The notes: generated by a model not told the origin, from the letters alone. DNA of 64,000 bases from Rhodocollybia butyracea (GCA_015501585.1 JADNRY010000025.1:352979-416978), one strand, 5' to 3'; positions 47,992 to 60,653 are shown, counted from the stretch's first letter. Numbers and translations are program-made.

Positions 47992-50060
47992 ATGACCACG
48001 ACGACTACTCAGAACCGGGAAAGGGAGAACAAGCTCCCCATAGAGCCTGAGCTTTCTGGAGAAACCATGCCTAACGAAGCCGATAATGCCACAAATCCCG
48101 AACCCCAACTTCTGGGACCCAGACGCCAGTGACTCTTGCAGGCGCTGACGAACAAGAAAAAACGACCCAACAATGGCCTACCAAAGATTTGGACTGATAC
48201 CTATACCAAAAAGTCTACGATACCATCCGGACAATCCACCTTTCCATTTTGGGTTGGTGCTCAATGCTTCGTTTGGCTTTGCTTGTACTTTTGGTGAGCT
48301 ACAAGCTAAGCATTCATAACTTTCGCTGACCCTCCTTTAGTTGTAGCGAATTTATACTACTGTCAACCTTTACTGAGTGCGTGGATGTTGATTGTGTTCA
48401 CGTCCGTTTCTTATCTGGTATTGCAGTTCAATTATCAGAATCGTTCGATGTATCGTACGATAAGATTTCAAAGTGCGTTTTGTCTTTATCAGCTACATTG
48501 GTATTGGATCTAATGTCTATCACAGCGTTCCTACAGTTCGTATATTTTGACGATCATCTTTTCATGATAATTGATAGTTTCGTGCATTATTTAAGCTTGT
48601 ACAGGCTGGGTACGCCGTTTTACATCTAAACAATCATATTTCTCTAATGTTCATACACAGCTATGCAGTTGGTCTACTTCTCATCACACCTCTTGGAGAC
48701 CTCGTCCGTCGGCGTCAACTGATTCTGATCGCAGTTTTCCTTTCCACTACATTAACGATTCCCCTCGCGATAACCTCCAATATAAATGTCTTCCTTACCT
48801 TTTCCTTTCTCGTCGGTCTCGTATCCATCACTCCACAAGTGCTTCTACCGCTCGCCGCAGATCTCGCTCCGGCACATAAACGTGCGTCTGCTCTTTCGGT
48901 CGTCTTCGGGGGGTTGCTCTTCGGTGTCCTTATTGCTCGTGTCTTCGCCGGAATCATTGCACAGTTCACGACTTGGAGGGTCGTCTACTATCTCGCGATT
49001 GGCTTGCAGGCTGTCGTCCTACTAGGCTCTTGGGCTTTGTTGCCAGATTATCCCGCAAAAAACCAAGGAATGACATATGTAAATATATTATGGACGATGG
49101 GAAAATATGCCGTGACAGAGCCAGTTTTGATTCAAGCGTGTTTGGTGAATTTGGGGAGTTCTGCGTCGTTCAGTGCTTTCTGGGTCTCATTGACGTTTTT
49201 GTTGGGTGGAGAGCCGTATAACTATTCGACGTGAGTAATATTACTTAACTTTCGGTCGAACCGCTGTCTCATGCCTTGTCAGACTTGTCATTGGCCTTTT
49301 TGGATTAATCGGGATGTTTGGTGTCACAATGAGTATTTTGGTCGGAAAGATAATAGATGCACTTCCAGTGTACTATGCCTCGCTGTTTGCATGTGTGGCA
49401 TTGATAGTCTTCCAGGTATTTATAGGCCCATCCTGTCTATTTTGAGAAATATACTCATGTGTTCATAGGTGGTGCAAGTCGTCGGAAACGGCATTAGCAT
49501 TGCGGCAGTTATCATCGCTGTCCTCGGGATGGACCTATTCAGGCAGATGCTTCAGACCAGTTTGGCGTCGAATATATTCAGGCAAGTAGTTGCTATCTTC
49601 CACAGTAGTCCGACTGACAATGTCATTTTAGTATCGCTCCAGAAGCTCGAGCGCGTCTGAACGCTGTGTACATCCTTTCTGTGAGTCGTTGTTTTCTGTT
49701 TCTTGTGTTTGTGTCTGACGCTTCACTCAGCTCTTCATCGGCCAAGTCATGGGAACGTCGGCAGGAACATTTGTCTTTATCCATTTCGGCTGGCGTGCGT
49801 GTGCGCTCATGACATTTGGCTTCTCGATATGGCAAATTGTAATTCTTTTGTTAAGAGGACCGGGGCTGGATCGGTCAGGTCCTGTGAGAGGGAAACGATG
49901 GATTGGATGGGATGGGCTCGGATGGGAGTTGAAGAGTAAAAAGAAAGGACCAGCGGATGACTCAGCTAGGAAGGATGAGGATTTAGAGAAGGGCTCACGA
50001 GCTTCAGGGGTTAACAATGATGGAAAACTTCAAGGAGATGATAACGAGAAGAAGGGGTAG
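47992..50060 (+). CDS. Major facilitator superfamily transporter, two apparent frameshifts
   Basis: Starts MTTTTTQNRERENK with a hydrophilic N-terminus. Membrane segments follow: NASFGFACTF joined to VVANLYYCQPLL, then LVQAGYAVGLLLITPLGD (via a 14-nt exon), the loop RRRQ, LILIAVFLSTTLTIPLAITS, NVFLTFSFLVGLVSITPQVL, VFGGLLFGVLIARVFAGIIA, VVYYLAIGLQAVVLLGSWAL, and a second half ending SLFIGQVMGTSAGTFVFIHF. It resembles bacterial-type MFS exporters common in fungi; substrate unknown. Before the first membrane segment two one-base losses in runs (CCC at 48118-48120, GG at 48191-48192) break the frame. Restoring one base in each run gives a continuous product. One intron (donor AG|GCAAGT after SNIF) is GC-AG. 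The tail is charged (SKKKGPADDSARKDEDLEKG). Confidence 0.8.
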
Positions 50061-50519
50061 CCTCTAGGCGATATGTTATGCTTTCTTGTTTTGCTGAGAC
50101 TGGGAATTTTCTATTTTAGTATACATGCCTGGGCTGGTCCTCGACTGATCATAGTACATAGTAGCAGACCATAATCTTTTTGAGTTAAGATCTGCGAATA
50201 TGCGTTGAACAATGTTGAATTGGATAAAGAGATACACCTCAGCCGGCGGCTGGCGGCATCGTGGGTCGAGGCGTCATCCCACACATTACATGAAAAAAAT
50301 GGGAAGAGGTGAAGAGATCATGCATTGCCTTATTGGAAACGTCAAAGCGTCCGATTTGGGACTTAATCGAATTCTTTTACAGACAAAACAACTATGAATA
50401 ACTCCACACGTATTCCCACTCAATTTAAAAAATTTGAATCAGAGAGCACTACTAGTTGTGCATTTACAAGAACCTGCAGTTTGTAAGTACTATTTAGACA
50501 AACTAACATTCATACTGGT
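50061..50519. other. Intergenic between convergent MFS and xylanase genes
   Basis: 3' regions only. Nothing else seen. Confidence 0.4.
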
Positions 50520-51338
50520 TCAGATTCCCGAAACGGTGATGGTTGCCTGACCACTACCGGAGAGCGACTCCACAGCGACAATCTGGTAGTTCAATGTACC
50601 CAGTTCCATTCCAAGCGAAGCCCATGCGTTGAAATGGTTCGCTACCGTGACAGTTCCACTGGTACGCCCGCTTTGGCGAACAGAAATGAACTGGTTGAAG
50701 GTCGCGGTGCCTTGAATAGAGGGTTGGTTTACTTGTTCATGAGTGAAGATAGTGTACTCTGATCCATCAGAGGTAACGGTGCCCTTTTCTGTGGCCTCGA
50801 AGGTGATGTCGAATTGACCGTTGTTGTTGAATTCATTGATGTAATATTCAACGAGAGGGTTCTCCGACCAGCCTGTATACGATTTCTCGAGCGTTAGTTA
50901 TAGCCGAGATACTAGCCGAGACTCGGTACCAACCGTAAACTGAAAGGATAACCGCAGAATCGGGGTTGGGTTCAAAGCTACCGCCAAAGGTAACTTCCCT
51001 GGAAAAATAATCAGTGATTGTAAAATCCACAGTTGTATAACTCACGCGGTTTTGCTTCCAGGGTTTTGACCTTGGCCGACGACAAAATCGCCGCTTCCAT
51101 CCCACTGAATCTCGTACTGCCCTCCGGCAATATTGGTGAAGACTGTGTCAAAACCACTAGTGACAAAGTAAGACCAGAAAAAGCCGTCAAAAGTGCCTTG
51201 GCCGGGTGATGGATTACTCTGTCGAGCAGTCAACTCGCTGCGAATCTCGCGCATGCGAGTCAAGTTTCCGGGGAAGGCGGAGACTCCTGCGACTGCGATT
51301 GCAGCAATGGAAAGCAGAGATAGTGATTTGAAAACCAT
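50520..51338 (-). CDS. Endo-1,4-beta-xylanase, glycoside hydrolase family 11
   Basis: Three exons on the minus strand: 51338-51046, 50998-50934 and 50872-50520, giving 236 residues. Signal peptide [20 protein letters not shown]. The GH11 jelly-roll reads [49 protein letters not shown], then [11 protein letters not shown] carrying the nucleophile Glu and, near the end, [13 protein letters not shown] with the acid/base Glu. There is no carbohydrate-binding module. The enzyme is secreted and cuts internal beta-1,4 xylosidic bonds of plant xylan, consistent with a plant-litter or wood decomposer. The frame is intact. Confidence 0.94.
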
Positions 51339-53905
51339 GATAATTGGCGTTTGGAACTACTGAGCGACTTGAGGCTGCGGGCCCTTTTAAGCGTTCGGGT
51401 TGCTACGAAAGACGAAAGACCATTGACCCGAAGTTCACCAGCTCGGTCGCAATTACATGAGAGTTTAAAGTCGTTATAGTCATAAGCAGACAACGGTTCA
51501 GCGCTCAGTGCTCACATGAGCATCAATGGGAGACTTTTTGAGCATGTTGAGCGAAATTATCTGCTGAATGTACAAAAACCTTGCACTCATTCCCACCAGA
51601 AGTCATGGACCTGTTTCGGTCTGATGATGAGGGCGTTAACTTGGCAGTATTTCGGAGATTTCTTTGAATAGTCCTATAAGCCGTGTTCCAGTGACTATAC
51701 TTTGCCAGGACTGTACTCCGCTGTAAATCCTGATTTAATTATAAATGTGTCAAGTGGTCAAGAATTAAGAATGCTGCGAAGTGATTTTGAGACAGAAACG
51801 AAGAGGACTGAAGGGGATGTACCGAAGATGCGGAAGGTAAAAGCGACAAACATAGGTGCATCGTGTTATGTTCAGCTTCTCTAGAGCACGCGGACCCCAC
51901 GCTCTCGAAGTCTAGTTGATGTTTATCAGTCATCTATCCATCTAAATAAAGGGCACATTACCCCTCGTCTATTATTGAGTCCGTACATCCTCTAAAGGAA
52001 GGCGGAGGGGTGAAAAGGTACATCCGAAAGATGACGTCGAGAGTACTAGACGATGCAAGCTGCAGACAGCTTCCACATAACTGATTGTGATATTCGTCGA
52101 TGCCCAAGTTCTCCTACGCTTCCATTTTATTTGTGATGATTTCCCATAGTTTTCGAGGGTAAACCTCGCGACCGACAGTTTCAATATTGGAACTGATGCA
52201 ATGATAATTAAACCGGAAGCAGAAGGTGAGAAGTAAAGCTTACAGAGAGAAGTTCCCCGCTGATACATCGCGATAGGCAATAGTTACACAAAGCACCGTT
52301 CGTTCTTCTATCGGATAATCACGATCACATCTTTGTTCCAAAACGAGTTTGGACTTCTGCCTACCATTCTTCTATCCTGCCGCTGGTGTAGCAGCTCGCT
52401 CAGTGTGCGCAGGATATTCGGATGCATTCCACAGAAAAGCATTGACTCGGAAAGGTCACACTGCCCGATTTCATCCCCCGAGTTACTCGCCCAATTATGC
52501 GCGACCGGCACTCAAGTTGGCGTACTAATTTAAGCGAAAGTCATGGGTTTATAAATCCAAGGCTGAATATGGGACTATAGCAGTGATAGCGGGACAAATT
52601 TTTACAAGTAAGATGAAGCAGAAGGCCTGGCAGCTCCTTGTCGGCATTCTTAGCGTGTGACGACAAACAATGATTGGAGTATATTCTTCCGCACACTAAG
52701 TACAAGTCTTAGAGGAGCGCCACGGATGGAAGCCAGCTCTATACGAGGCTCAGATATACGCATGCACGAAAAACTGTCAGCAACAGTCACAATGAGCTAA
52801 GACAAGAATCAAGAAGACTTTGAAAGCTATCATTTTCGACTCACTTATGATGAAACTCGCATTTTTCGTAAAAGGGGCAGGTATTTGAAGATCGAGAGTG
52901 TAGCATACACAACGTCGAATCTAGAGGTATGAAGAGATGGATGAAAGTATTCAGGAGCACAAAGAACACCCGTGTCTCAGGGACTTGATGCGATCTTCTA
53001 GTTCCTCCTACCTCACATCTAGTATGTATCCTCCGATTCGGTCAAGCGGCGCATCAAAGGTTCTGCCTCATCTTTTCTACATGTTTTACCACTTTTCTAC
53101 GTCAATCCCTGGCCCGGCCCAAGGCACTAATTGAACTATATACTGCTTGGATCAAGTCCTGTAGGTCTGTCCAGTCTTCAGGTTTGGATCCAAGCAGCAG
53201 GCCCACAAGTATGTAGCCTTGCATAAGATTTCCACGAGATGTTGAATACAAATTCTATCGTGAAACCTATCCGGCGAACAGAAACGTGTATTCCGCGTAA
53301 AAGGTGTGTGTCAATGGCAAATATAATGTTTCCGAGGTTTGCACGCAAGGTGGAACACTAAAAGTGGAACGAGATTGCGAAATTTGCATGGCCCAGGGAA
53401 GTTAAACACAAGGAGAACGTATGTCGCGCCAAGGACATCAAATGCCACAGGGCACGAATGAAGCGTGTGTCGTACAGAGTTTTGACTGTGACGAAAGTAT
53501 GAGGATTTGGGACAGCTCGGGAGATATAGGATCTGAGTGTATAACCTGTCTGATTCTGAAGGTGCCAGGGACTAGAGCAGTGCCACTAATATTCAAGCAA
53601 CGACCACAACAAGGGACCCATGGGTCCAGAGAGTCCAGGGTGTCGCCTTTTCGGTGAGTTGTCCCCGCGACAAGAAAATTTACTAGCATACAGATAAAGT
53701 TCAAGAGCCTGGCCAGCCGCTATTTTGCAAAGAAATCAAACAACAATGGCGCCACTGCGCTTATTTTACGGTCAGGTGATTACTACTAGCTCGCTACTTA
53801 TAAAATTAAACACATGCTTTGAATGAGACAGTAAATTTTACACATGTAAAAATGTCGCTGTAAAGTTGTGCTTGTTCACACTCACGTCGACTTGTGAGTA
53901 GTACT
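51339..53905. other. Large intergenic region, no gene recognised
   Basis: About 2.6 kb of short ORFs on both strands. Upstream of the divergent xylanase and dehydrogenase genes. No transposon ends or repeats noticed. Confidence 0.35.
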
Positions 53906-55223
53906 ATGGGCAACTATATTTCGCAAAACTTCCCCGCGCGGCCTACCTGGCATACAGACCATATTCCTGACCTGTCTGGGCAGGTCATTATTGTCACTGG
54001 ATCCAATACTGGTGAGTTTAACTTTGAGCCGGCTCTAAAAAAAGTTTGGATGTCATAGTATATTGCAGGAATCGGAAAAGTCACAGTCAAGGAGCTTTTA
54101 AAACACAATGCAAAGGTCTACATGGCTGTTCGAAGTCGGGAAAAAGCAGAAGCTGCGATTAAAGACCTGAAAAAGGAGACTGGGAAGGAGGCTATATTTT
54201 TAAAGCTGGATTTAGGTGACCTTACAACAATAAAGGCTTCTGTCGAGGATTTTCTCAAGTCAGTCGCTGTGTCAATACCAACCAAGAAACTAATTATTAT
54301 CTCTATGATAGAAATGAGACCCATCTGCACGTCCTGATTAATAACGCGTACATTTTAATATCTACCAGAGACCGTGATGATTAATATTATCTCTTTTTCT
54401 CAGAGGTGTTGCTGCCCCACCAAGGGATATGTTAACAAGTCAAGGATACGATCTACAATTTGGGGTCAACACGCTCGGCACGGCCATTTCGTTCCTCACG
54501 GTGTACTATAGTACTTACGACTCATTTCAGGCCATTTCTACTTCACAACGCTCCTTCTTCCGATCTTGACGTCTACTGCTCAAACCACCCCCGACAAGAA
54601 AGTTCGAGTGGTGCACGTATCATCTTATGCACATCACTTTTATGCTAAACTAGACTTTAACTCGTTCAAGGATGGCCCAGCACGAAGAAGGATGGGAGAT
54701 ATGGCTTTGTATGGACAGAGCAAAACGGCGAGTCTTGACATACTTGGGAATGAACAGTTTCTTACTCCAACTTGTATTCTATTGGCTAGGGAAACATTCT
54801 ATTGTCGAATGAACTAGCCAGGCGATATGGGGATCAGGGTATCGTATCCATCTCCCTCCATCCTGGCAGTGTCAGGTCAGAACTACAACGTTATGGCCCT
54901 CGGCTCCTTATGGAGTTTATTGTACGTCTTTTGCATATTCTTGCTGAGCCGATTCTAAACCATCTTTAGCGATGGGCAGTATTCTATCCCGTTGAACTTG
55001 GTAGTCTTACTCCATTATATGCGGCAACCGCACCCGAATGTGCCGAGTATAATGGCGAAGTATGATCCCTTTGATCTTTTTGTTTTGTTAACATTAACCT
55101 TGACTGTAGTATCTGTCCCCTTGGGCACGGCATGACACTCGTGAGCCAGACTCAGGTGCCAGAAACCCTGTTCTCGCAAAGGAATTGTGGCAGTACATGG
55201 AGGAGCAAGTGAAAGGCTATTGA
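53906..55223 (+). CDS. Short-chain dehydrogenase/reductase (retinol-dehydrogenase-like)
   Basis: Multi-exon, starting MGNYISQNFPARPTWHTDHI. Rossmann cofactor motif TGSNTG-IGK spans intron 1 (54012-54068). Then KHNAKVYMAVRSREKAEAAI, LDLGDLTTI, LHVLINNAG-VAAPPRDML across another intron, RVVHVSS with the catalytic Ser region, and YGQSK with the Tyr/Lys pair. The C-terminal part reads NELARRYGDQGIVSISLHPG and ends MEEQVKGY. NAD(P)H-dependent oxidoreductase; substrate unknown. Two introns seem to use GC donors: after YGQSKT (GCGAGT) and, less surely, before HFYFTT (GCACGG). If these are wrong the gene has frameshifts there. Confidence 0.78.
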
Positions 55224-56022
55224 TGTAACCTTCGGAGAATCGGAATAACGAATCACTACTGCCTTAATCACTGATTATCAGCTAGGCCTGTATTCGATAC
55301 CTGGAGAGCTTCAGACTTCAGTAGATCTACCCAATTCCACTTCCCCACTCTTCTTCTGAAGCAACCTTATCATCAAGTCGGCCCTTTAGATTGAAGAACG
55401 CGGCTCCCAAACCCAATTGACGCATACAAATGAATTAAGATAAAGTTCCTCCCCGCGTTACTTGACGAATGTCCGTCTCGAAGGGCGCTGCGCGTCAATT
55501 TGCTGTTCTAGCCTTCAATTTAAAGCGTTATAACTTACATCTGACCAACCACAAGCTTGCCATGTCAGAGGGTACTAACAAATCCTTCCCTATCCTTCCC
55601 TCCTTCCACAAACAAAATCTGATTCGCAAGGATGAATCATTTTAAATTCGCGTATCGATTCTGAAGCATATCAGTCCGCAGTTGATCCGGGGCTTGATGG
55701 ACCAGGCTCCCAATTCTTGTCCGATTCCAACACTGACAGCATCGGGCTAGATACTTGAAAGCAGCATGTCAGTGCTCAGTGCTAAAGACTCAAGACAACG
55801 TGCTCGAGTGTTTCCATATGCATACTACTATAACTGGGTAGTACAGATTTGCTATCAGTTCCATTTCACGCTCTGAAGTCTACGTACGGAACTGAGCCCC
55901 GAGTCATACGCTGTTTTCAACTCTCTGTATGCTCTAGAAAAGCACATCATTCTCCTCCACAGTATAGTTCAGTCCACATTCACTATAGCAGGAATCAGCT
56001 CGTGAAGCATTGTTAATTATGA
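55224..56022. other. Intergenic between convergent genes
   Basis: No gene or element recognised. Confidence 0.4.
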
Positions 56023-56795
56023 TCAAATGGACGTGCCAAGGAGTTGGAACTGTTGGCGCACATCAGCGGTGTTTTGATCCTCAAAGACCAACTGCATATA
56101 GGAATTAAGAATGCACAGTCAGCGTTAGGATGCAAAAGCGCAGAAGAGAGTTGGGAAGAACCACATACAGGAGCGTCCAAGCCAAAGGTGAGATTAGGGG
56201 CCCATCCTGTCATATATATAGGGAACCCGAAAGGAACATTCGCCATGCTGATACTGTTGTGATCATGAGCGAGAGAACAAGCAGTAGTTCAGTACTAACT
56301 CACAAGAACGGCCCATTACTCTGACCAGCGACAACCGGAGTGATCGTGAAAGAGATGTCAGATTCAGAAGTTGGCTGCAAGGCCCCCTGAGCTCTGAAAT
56401 TAGAAGCTTTAGCTATCTCGCCAGGATAACTGAGGGAGAATCCTGGGCATTGGATGCTCTGAAACTGAGATACAGATTGCCATGGACATCGTGACCATTA
56501 AGTCGGATGTATATTTCTCGATAAATAGAACGGACTTACTTGAGAGGTAACACCATCCGCGGCCGTTACAATATTCCACTATTAACAAAATCGATGTATA
56601 ATAGCGTACCAGGCACAACAATATATTACTACCTACCCCTGAGCTCCCTCCTATCGGCCACATCTGGAGAGGCTGAAACTGTTGGCATTGTAAGATGGGC
56701 TGGACTGAGTAAGTCGCGGTAGTGTCTGCAATGATGACACTGACTGCCGCTGCTGAAAGTGCAGCGAGGTCGCTCAGGTTGATATTCGTGAGCAT
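56023..56795 (-). CDS. Unrecognised small protein with hydrophobic N-terminus
   Basis: Five exons join cleanly on the minus strand: 56795-56637, 56578-56540, 56464-56304, 56253-56169 and 56091-56023; 170 residues. The N-terminus (LAALSAAAVSVIIADTTATY) is hydrophobic and could be a signal or anchor. Then VQPILQCQQFQPLQMWPIGG, WNIVTAADGVTSQ, ALQPTSESDISFTITPVVAG, VPFGFPIYMTGWAPNL and FQLLGTSI at the end. The opening Q-x-x-Q-C-Q-x-F pattern recalls secreted basidiomycete proteins with a beta-sandwich domain, but I do not recognise a family. All junctions are GT-AG and in phase, the main reason to believe it is a gene. Confidence 0.5.
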
Positions 56796-57667
56796 TGTGT
56801 GTTCACCAGGCTTGAAGAGCGGGAAAACTAGAATAGCTCATTTTTATAGCACCTGGGATGTATAGATGGTTGTCCTTTTTTTCTCTCCACATCAAGTTTC
56901 ACCAAGAGGAAGAGTGCCTTGTTCTCTCATTCTGTTCCAGACATGAGAAAACTTTGGACGATACAGAAGTATCAGTCATTCACCACATCTCGCCGTTTGG
57001 GACATCACTTCGCACACACTGATTTTGGAAGGGTTTTCGTATGCAGTCTCGTTGTGATGCATGCTCAGATCCCTTTCAAGGCCAAAGATAATGCTCAAGT
57101 GACTTTGAGGCCGCCCTTCTGGCCCTGATTTTACAGGTACCCTGGGAATGGCCCCTGGCGAATGTCATATGATGTCTGATCTCACTCAAGCCTAGGAGTT
57201 CAAACTGGAATCCTAAACCTTAAAGTGGCCAGCCACCAGGGGGCCTTGGACCACCCCCAGACCAGGACCTGACTCTGTCTAGCTTTAGACTTCATTGTCA
57301 ATCAATTGCTGTGGTCGAGGGGCCAAGGAAAATACCAGGGAAAAAATTTCTCGGCCTTGGGCATCGACGTTCTAACCCAAACTTCGAGTTGAATTCTGAC
57401 CCCATATAAGGTAATTATGCATCATCAGTGCCTAACACTGTGGTCTCTTGCCCTTGATACATATGCTACCCGCCCAATTAACCTTTGTAACTCCTCTCCT
57501 TGATCAAGAGATCTAATATGATACTGTAAATTTACATGCATTAACTTGGCATTAACACAGAGTTCTCATAAGTCGATACTAACCCAAAATTGTTTCATGT
57601 CGTCTCAGGTCCTCTCCGGGTTGTACTGTAGCCCAAGGTTAATGACTCTTCTCCGAAAACAGAACCA
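56796..57667. other. Intergenic, no gene recognised
   Basis: Nothing recognisable apart from short ORFs. Confidence 0.4.
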
Positions 57668-58197
57668 CTCACCATTACTCGTTGTGCTTTGGATGACCAA
57701 GACGTCAAATTCACTGGAATATGCCATTCCGACATACATACCGCCCGTGGGGAATGGTCAAACGCCACCTACCCGCTGGTCGGCGTTGGACCGGAATAAC
57801 TGGGGTTGTTAGCGCTGTGGGCAAGGACGTTACCAAGGTCAAAATTGGAGATCGGGTTGGTGTCGGCTGCCTAGTACGGCTGTAGGAGTGTTACGACGGC
57901 AAAGACGGGGAGGAGCGATATTGTATAAAGGAACCTCACGCCGACCTATGGCAGCAAGGAACGCAAAGACGGCACGATTACACAGGGTGGATATTTGGAG
58001 TACATTGTTGTGGACCAGGCATACATATTGAACATTCCAGCAAACCTTCCGCTGGAGATGGCGGCGCCACTGCTCTGTACATGTGCTAGTATAACGGTCT
58101 TTTCACCGTTGAACTACTGGAAAGGTGGGTCTGGAAAGAAGGTTGGGATTGGGCTTGGTGGTCTAGGGCATATGCTTGCAATGTCAGTTCCTTGAGG
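57668..58197 (+). pseudogene. Zinc alcohol dehydrogenase (CAD/ADH6-like) relic
   Basis: Fragments in several frames match the first half of a zinc-type alcohol dehydrogenase: [85 protein letters not shown] and [12 protein letters not shown]. The catalytic-zinc G-H-E segment is missing between PLVGV and GPGITGVV. Stops and frame changes occur throughout, and the Rossmann half after GLGGLGH is absent. This is a truncated pseudogene, not explicable by one or two run errors. Confidence 0.8.
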
Positions 58198-58670
58198 TGA
58201 TTCCTGCGTCTTAAATCAATGAGACATACAAGAGAGTGGTAAAGTCACAGGTCAAGTTAAGATTTGTTTTCTTCTTGTACATGTAAAGACCTTAAAACAG
58301 ACGGATATAAGTTGCCAACCGTTGAATCTTGGGGTCGCCGTCAGGGATGGCCTCCTCAAGAGCAAATTGTAGCTGCCGATGAAGATTGAGGCTTGATGGC
58401 TGGAAGTTGAACATACAGAATTAGTTCAGCACTGAAATCAAAAGCTGCATTCGTACTGGCAGTAGTTGTTTCTCGACTGTTGGCTGGAACAGCAAAATAC
58501 GATTAGATAGGCAGAAGTTTTGAGTGGATAATTTCGTAGGCCTGTAAGTTATTTCTGGAGGGTGTGCCGACGTTGTACTACAAAAGCATACGTCAACAAC
58601 AACAAAGACCTAGCCAAAGGCAACACAGATTTTGCAAGTAGCCTTGGACTTCAGGCCTCAATACTCAACG
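58198..58670. other. Intergenic before the Gypsy element
   Basis: No gene seen. Short inverted repeats are not dense here, in contrast to the adjacent element. Confidence 0.4.
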
Positions 58671-58927
58671 TGTAACGCCTCCTCCCCATCTTGCCTGATT
58701 CCCTTCCGGCCGCGCCTTATGGCGCGGCCTTAACTTTTGTCGCATCGCGACTCTTATCTTATCTTATCTTACGATTAGATATCATTTCTATTCTATTCAT
58801 TTCGATTACTATAACTAGTCGAATTACATAAATTACTGTAGTTCTTCTACACTACGAGTACACAATCGCATAGCCTTTGTCAGTGCTCTTTCGTGTGAAC
58901 GTAAGACTCTCGCCTAAGGGCGTTATA
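58671..58927 (+). repeat. 5' long terminal repeat (putative end)
   Basis: Begins TGTAACGCC. The right end is placed at GGCGTTATA (58919-58927), a one-mismatch inverse of the start, as expected for LTR termini. It contains strong hairpins, e.g. GGCCGCGCC/GGCGCGGCC at 58708-58729. The primer-binding site is not recognised, so the 3' boundary is tentative. Confidence 0.5.
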
Positions 58928-59363
58928 CTTTTTTGAGCATCAAAAAATCTTTATTAAAAGATTGTGTGCACAAAACTACGAGAAGTAATAACTACTCGAC
59001 TAGAATTATAAAGTAATCTAAACAATTATCACCACTCTTACTCCGCATCAAAAGCGCCAAGCAAAATCAACAAAAGTTCGATCACATGGACCAAAACAGG
59101 AACTCAGAGAAGTCCAACGAGATGCGAGCAATCGCCACTCACAACATGGTGATGCCACGTCACCAATAAATTCACACGACGGTAGTCATAGTTCACGACT
59201 ACCACCGTATGCAGGACAAAGTCCTGAAATTGAGCTGTCTAACGACAGGCAGAATGTAAGTGATGTCGAAGACATCCGTGAGCGTGCGTCGAATACGACG
59301 CACGATAAACTATCTGAGTCTAATGAGTCTCAGGGAGCCTTTAGCAATAAAGGCTTCGCAGAC

Positions 59364-60653
59364 ATGAATGACCTCAAGGAGGCCATGCAAGAACTATCGC
59401 AGTTCTATGGACAAGGTGCGCAAGCACTAAACCGTATAGCTACCGCGGTAGAACGTTGGTCCGGACCATCCGGAATGAGTAAGTCCAGACCGTTACCAGA
59501 TACTGGTAACCTTACGAGCATAGCAATGCCCGTAGCCCGACCGCCAGCAGTAACGCCAGCGGTATTACAGGCGGCATTACCGCCTGACAACGAACAAACA
59601 AGTCGTTGGGAAGGCATAAAGCCTACCACACATCCGTTCCGTCAAACGATGGGAATATACGAACCACCAGGTGCCCGAGATCGGAGACCTAAAGAATCTT
59701 TCAAGCCAATACATAACGTATGGCATACAGATTCATTCGATCCGATAGACCCACCTGAAGGTGAAGGTCTATTTGACAACCTTGAAACCGAGGTTGTAGA
59801 AGAAGGTGATTGCCAAAGCGATCCCTATAATAACTTTGGCGACTTTGTAACGATAAGGAAGAATCAAACTTCCCAAACGAACAAAACGCCAAATAAAGGA
59901 GTTCATGCAAATGAAAGCCCAGTCATCGACTTATCAAACTCGACAATGGGTAAATCAAATGAACCCCAGACGCTTCGTTACTCTCCAGTAATAAGGCAAA
60001 ACATCTTCACAGGAAGAATGTCTCCGGCCCCAAGAGGACCGAGATCGTTACCTACTCCGCCTACAATTAGTATACGGAAGAATGACCCCATCCAACGGAC
60101 AGAGTCAACAATAGTGGGACCATTGAGAAATGAGTCCCTTATCAAAGCTCACGAAGCATTCATTCAAGAATTGAATGAACATTATCGTAAAAACCAACCA
60201 TTGGTTGATGTTAGTATTCCTACACAAGGAATACAAACAAAAACGATAGCACCGTCAGCACCGATAACGGTACGTATGGCGCAAACACAGACAACGACAC
60301 AAGTCGTCTGTCAACAAAACACGCAAGGACCTGGTCCGAGCACAATGGTACTACATACAGTAGTACCACCCGCACAACAACAGTTACCTCCGGTAACTCT
60401 TACACAGCAAGTACAAACAGTACCTGCTAAAATGAAGGCTTCTGTAAAGAAAGAGCCAATTACTACAGTGATCCCACCAGTAACAATACAACAAGCAGTA
60501 CCACAAACAGTAGTACTACCAACACTGCCAGCTACAATAGTACAGGCATCGCCAATAGTAGTACCAACACCGGTACCACTGATAAATGAAGTACAGAATA
60601 ATACTGCACTGACGGCGATAAGATCGCCTAGTATGCCGCTCCTGAACGGATAG
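59364..60653 (+). CDS. Gypsy element ORF, N-terminal Gag-like region
   Basis: 429 residues, starting MNDLKEAMQELSQFYGQGAQ. Mostly hydrophilic, Pro/Thr/Gln-rich in the last third (QTTTQVVCQQNTQGPGPSTM). No domain recognised; position suggests the N-terminal Gag or linker part. It ends at a stop 65 bp before the next ORF, which is in another frame. Confidence 0.6.
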   Translation: MNDLKEAMQELSQFYGQGAQALNRIATAVERWSGPSGMSKSRPLPDTGNLTSIAMPVARPPAVTPAVLQAALPPDNEQTSRWEGIKPTTHPFRQTMGIYEPPGARDRRPKESFKPIHNVWHTDSFDPIDPPEGEGLFDNLETEVVEEGDCQSDPYNNFGDFVTIRKNQTSQTNKTPNKGVHANESPVIDLSNSTMGKSNEPQTLRYSPVIRQNIFTGRMSPAPRGPRSLPTPPTISIRKNDPIQRTESTIVGPLRNESLIKAHEAFIQELNEHYRKNQPLVDVSIPTQGIQTKTIAPSAPITVRMAQTQTTTQVVCQQNTQGPGPSTMVLHTVVPPAQQQLPPVTLTQQVQTVPAKMKASVKKEPITTVIPPVTIQQAVPQTVVLPTLPATIVQASPIVVPTPVPLINEVQNNTALTAIRSPSMPLLNG

